Shown here: positions 62,157-64,000 of the stretch, one piece after another
How the letters are laid out: every line of letters begins with the position of its first letter
Numbering within the stretch: the stretch's first letter is position 1
NCBI GenBank assembly: GCA_040901765.1
Contig: JBBDYG010000094.1
Location: 1-64,000, forward strand
Source of the DNA: JBBDYG01 sp040901765
GTDB taxonomy: Bacteria; Planctomycetota; Planctomycetia; Pirellulales; Lacipirellulaceae
Direction: 5' to 3'
DNA: 64,000 nt
Position numbers and translations under genes: made by a program
Notes under the pieces: generated by a model
What the model saw: the letters and a program-made list of their open reading frames with translations, nothing else
Databases searched by the model: none
What the model was told of the DNA's origin: nothing

Positions 62157-63110
62157 CTAGTGCGCCGCCACCGCGTGCGATTCGCCTTCGCGGATGGTGG
62201 ACATCGACTGATAAACGGGAAGCTCGACGTCGTCGGCGATAAACTCGGCGTGGCCGTCGGCGAAGCAGAAGTTCGCGCCGTCGGAATGTTGGCTTCCGAA
62301 CGCACCGTTCTGGCGATTGACCGTCACGCCTGCGCCAGGTGGAGTGTTCAAGAGGTTCTCCGTGCTCCGCAGGCAATCGGCCCCGGCCAGCGCGTAACTC
62401 CAGGTGTTGGATGACTCCCACGTGTCGGCCAGCACCACTTCGCCGAGCATTAGCGTTTTGGAAAGCCCGTCCTCGACGCGGTTCGCCTTGCGCCGCGCGA
62501 CGTAGAGAAATAAACCGTCGTTCGCGTACTTCGATGTCGCAGCCGGCGCGCCGGGGCCGAGCGTTCCTTGCACGAATGCGTAGCTTCCCGTCGCGGCAAG
62601 TACGGGGTGGTAGACGTCGCTGATCGCTTGCGAAGTGTCGCTCGGACAAATCAGAATCGCGACCCGCTGTTTCACCGCGGAGTATTTGTCTTTGTCGTAG
62701 TACCAATCGAGATCATCGACGTTGCGATTCCAAAGTCCACCCGACTCGACGGAGAGTTGATCGTAGAGAACTTGCTCCTCAAGTTGCGGGAGAATGGCGA
62801 CGAAGCCACTGGCGGCGGTTTTCTTGTGAACGGGCAGCCCCCGCGGACAGCCGGGGATCGCTGTGCTGTCGCCCGTGTCATCGCAACCAATGCGGCCGGG
62901 CGGGTAGCTTCCGAAGAGGCTTTCGTGATGGCTTATAGCCAGACCGACTTCCTTTTGGTTGCTGAGGCAAGCGGCGCGGCGACCGGACTCCCGGGCGGCC
63001 TGCACGGCCGGCAGCAGCAGCGCGAACAACACGCCCAGGATGGCGATTACAATCAGTAGCTCCACCAGCGTGAAGCCGCGCCGCGAACTAGAGGTACTCG
63101 AGCGAGACAT
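62157..63110 (-). CDS. DUF1559 protein with pilin-type N-terminal motif (second paralogue)
   Basis: A 317-residue protein from ATG 63110 (MSRSSTSSSRRGFTLVELLIVIAILGVLFALLLPAVQAARESGRR). The prepilin methylation motif GFTLVELL and DUF1559 segments are present (LSNQKEVGLAISHHES, YPPGRIGCDD); the C-terminus carries the family box HSDGANFCFADGHAEFI. It differs from the copy at 10529 in its central region, so these are not recent duplicates. It is divergent from the ECF sigma factor gene. Confidence 0.9.
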   Translation of the reverse strand: MSRSSTSSSRRGFTLVELLIVIAILGVLFALLLPAVQAARESGRRAACLSNQKEVGLAISHHESLFGSYPPGRIGCDDTGDSTAIPGCPRGLPVHKKTAASGFVAILPQLEEQVLYDQLSVESGGLWNRNVDDLDWYYDKDKYSAVKQRVAILICPSDTSQAISDVYHPVLAATGSYAFVQGTLGPGAPAATSKYANDGLFLYVARRKANRVEDGLSKTLMLGEVVLADTWESSNTWSYALAGADCLRSTENLLNTPPGAGVTVNRQNGAFGSQHSDGANFCFADGHAEFIADDVELPVYQSMSTIREGESHAVAAH

Positions 63111-63389
63111 GGTGAACTCGCAGGACAATCTAAATAACAATTTGAACAAAAGGCCGCAAAGAATCCTATACAGGACAGCGGGCAGCTTATTTCTTCACCA
63201 ATTACCTTTGCGACCTTCTGTTCAATAATTCTTTCGGCGGACGGCCAATGTCAGCCGGCGACGCGGCTTTACATCCGGCATGATACCATATCCAGGGTGT
63301 CAAATAGCCATTTGACATTTGGGCAAGCGGATTTTTGACAGCTTATGCAATAGATCTCGCGTCCCGACACATGTTGCTGTTGGACAAGA

Positions 63390-64000
63390 ATGAATGGTCC
63401 GGCCGAAACGATCCGATTCTCCCGCGACGGACCGTTAGCGATAACGGACTTCGACGAGTTTGCTGCGCAATATCGGCAAGCATTTCCGCGGTTGCGGCTG
63501 ATAGCAGCGGCGATAATCAACGACTCGGCCCACGCCGAAGACATCGTACAGGAAGCGGCACTGATCGCCGTGTCAAAGGCGGCGCAATTTCGCGCCGGGT
63601 CGAGTTTTTCGGCCTGGCTGGCGGCGATCGTGCGGCACTGCGCGCTGAACTACCGCCGGAAGATCCAGACTCGAAAGACATTTGCCACCGACCCGACGCA
63701 CCTCGCACAGTACGAAGATCAAACAGTGGTTGCCGGCGGAGTGTGGCCGAGCGTGGGCGCCAACGGCGAAGTTTTGCCGTTTCAAGCGTCGTTTGACGAT
63801 GAATTGGTCGGTGCGCTGAATGCGCTCGGCGACGATGCCCGGTGCTGCCTCTTGCTTCGCATTGTGCAGCGGCTGAGCTATGCTGAGATCTCGGACCTCT
63901 TGCAGATACCCGAAGGGACCGCGATGAGCCATGTCCACCGCGGCAAGCAGGCGTTGCGGCAGCGACTTTCGTCCCCAAACCGTACTCCGGAGCAATTCGT
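63390..64000 (+). CDS. ECF-family RNA polymerase sigma factor, 3' end outside window
   Basis: From ATG 63390 (MNGPAETIRFSRDGPLAITDFDEFAAQYRQAFPRLRLIAAAI) the frame stays open to the window end, 203 codons. HAEDIVQEAALIAVSKAAQF is the region 2.1-2.2 segment (D-I-V-Q-E), SSFSAWLAAIVRHCALNYRRK region 2.3-2.4, and SFDDELVGALNAL...LRIVQRLSYAEISDLLQIPEGTAMSHVHRGKQALRQRL region 4 with its helix-turn-helix. The size and linker fit ECF sigma factors of Planctomycetes. The anti-sigma partner would lie beyond the window. Confidence 0.88.
   Translation, partial: MNGPAETIRFSRDGPLAITDFDEFAAQYRQAFPRLRLIAAAIINDSAHAEDIVQEAALIAVSKAAQFRAGSSFSAWLAAIVRHCALNYRRKIQTRKTFATDPTHLAQYEDQTVVAGGVWPSVGANGEVLPFQASFDDELVGALNALGDDARCCLLLRIVQRLSYAEISDLLQIPEGTAMSHVHRGKQALRQRLSSPNRTPEQF

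Noticed and set aside
63573..63995. Minus-strand frame at the right end of the window
   Set aside because: Opposite strand of the ECF sigma factor, whose region 2 and region 4 motifs are clear in the plus frame.

Overview
The window is GC-rich chromosomal DNA from a member of the Planctomycetes, probably of the Pirellula-like group. The evidence is two DUF1559 proteins with pilin-type N-terminal methylation motifs, a giant surface protein with the planctomycete LEPR-XLL-like N-terminal motif, dockerin-like C-termini, long intergenic spacers full of palindromic repeats, a lipoprotein/DUF1559 pair, and a fused redoxin - cytochrome c - copper monooxygenase-like protein. One 10-N assembly gap follows a run of 17 G at 52098-52124. 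I recognised no tRNA, rRNA, CRISPR array or transposase.

Layout. 1-1223: tail of an exported repeat protein with a dockerin-like end. 2118-6601: surface-glycan genes (two glycosyltransferases, a DUF707 protein, UDP-galactopyranose mutase). 6949-9977: an overlapping pair (MetE-C-like methyltransferase, sugar/choline-phosphate nucleotidyltransferase) and a polysaccharide deacetylase. 10028-13540: lipoprotein + DUF1559 protein, a CsoR-family repressor with its own promoter/operator and a Cys-rich exported peptide, and a sialidase-like beta-propeller protein. 13801-32091: one gene of about 6,100 codons for a modular surface protein (RTX-like Gly/Asp repeats, propeller-like region, five parallel beta-helix regions, four Kre9/KNH-like linkers, golvesin-like and malectin-like domains, dockerin-like end). 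32040-34800: a small membrane protein, a DUF4430 protein and ffh. 34977-40177: three toxin-antitoxin modules in different states of decay, a uvrA that appears to lack the insertion domain, and higBA. 40418-45596: core genes rpsP-trmD-rplS-yraN (rimM absent), a small unknown gene pair, pyrG and a DUF1844 gene. 45682-50213: DUF4058, a receiver domain with no catalytic residues, and a MmeI-like DNA methyltransferase gene whose centre is replaced by a three-gene cassette carrying a TIGR04255 protein. 51181-57529: xerC-like recombinase, lipoproteins, a Phd/RelE module, bshB1-like deacetylase, multidomain redoxin. 57856-64000: sdhB without sdhA/C, a small rubredoxin-like protein, uxuA-like and ketoglutarate-semialdehyde dehydrogenase genes, a second DUF1559 protein and the start of an ECF sigma factor.

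Two points stand out. First, the cassette at 47662-49491: three tightly overlapping genes, one of a sporadically distributed uncharacterised family, sit in place of the catalytic core of a restriction-modification-type gene, as expected at a defence hotspot. Second, almost every long spacer holds an imperfect or perfect palindromic element from one of about nine families. Some families recur within the window, and in two cases the element supplies the last codons of a gene (pyrG, DUF4058). All family assignments come from reading the translated sequence; no database search was run.
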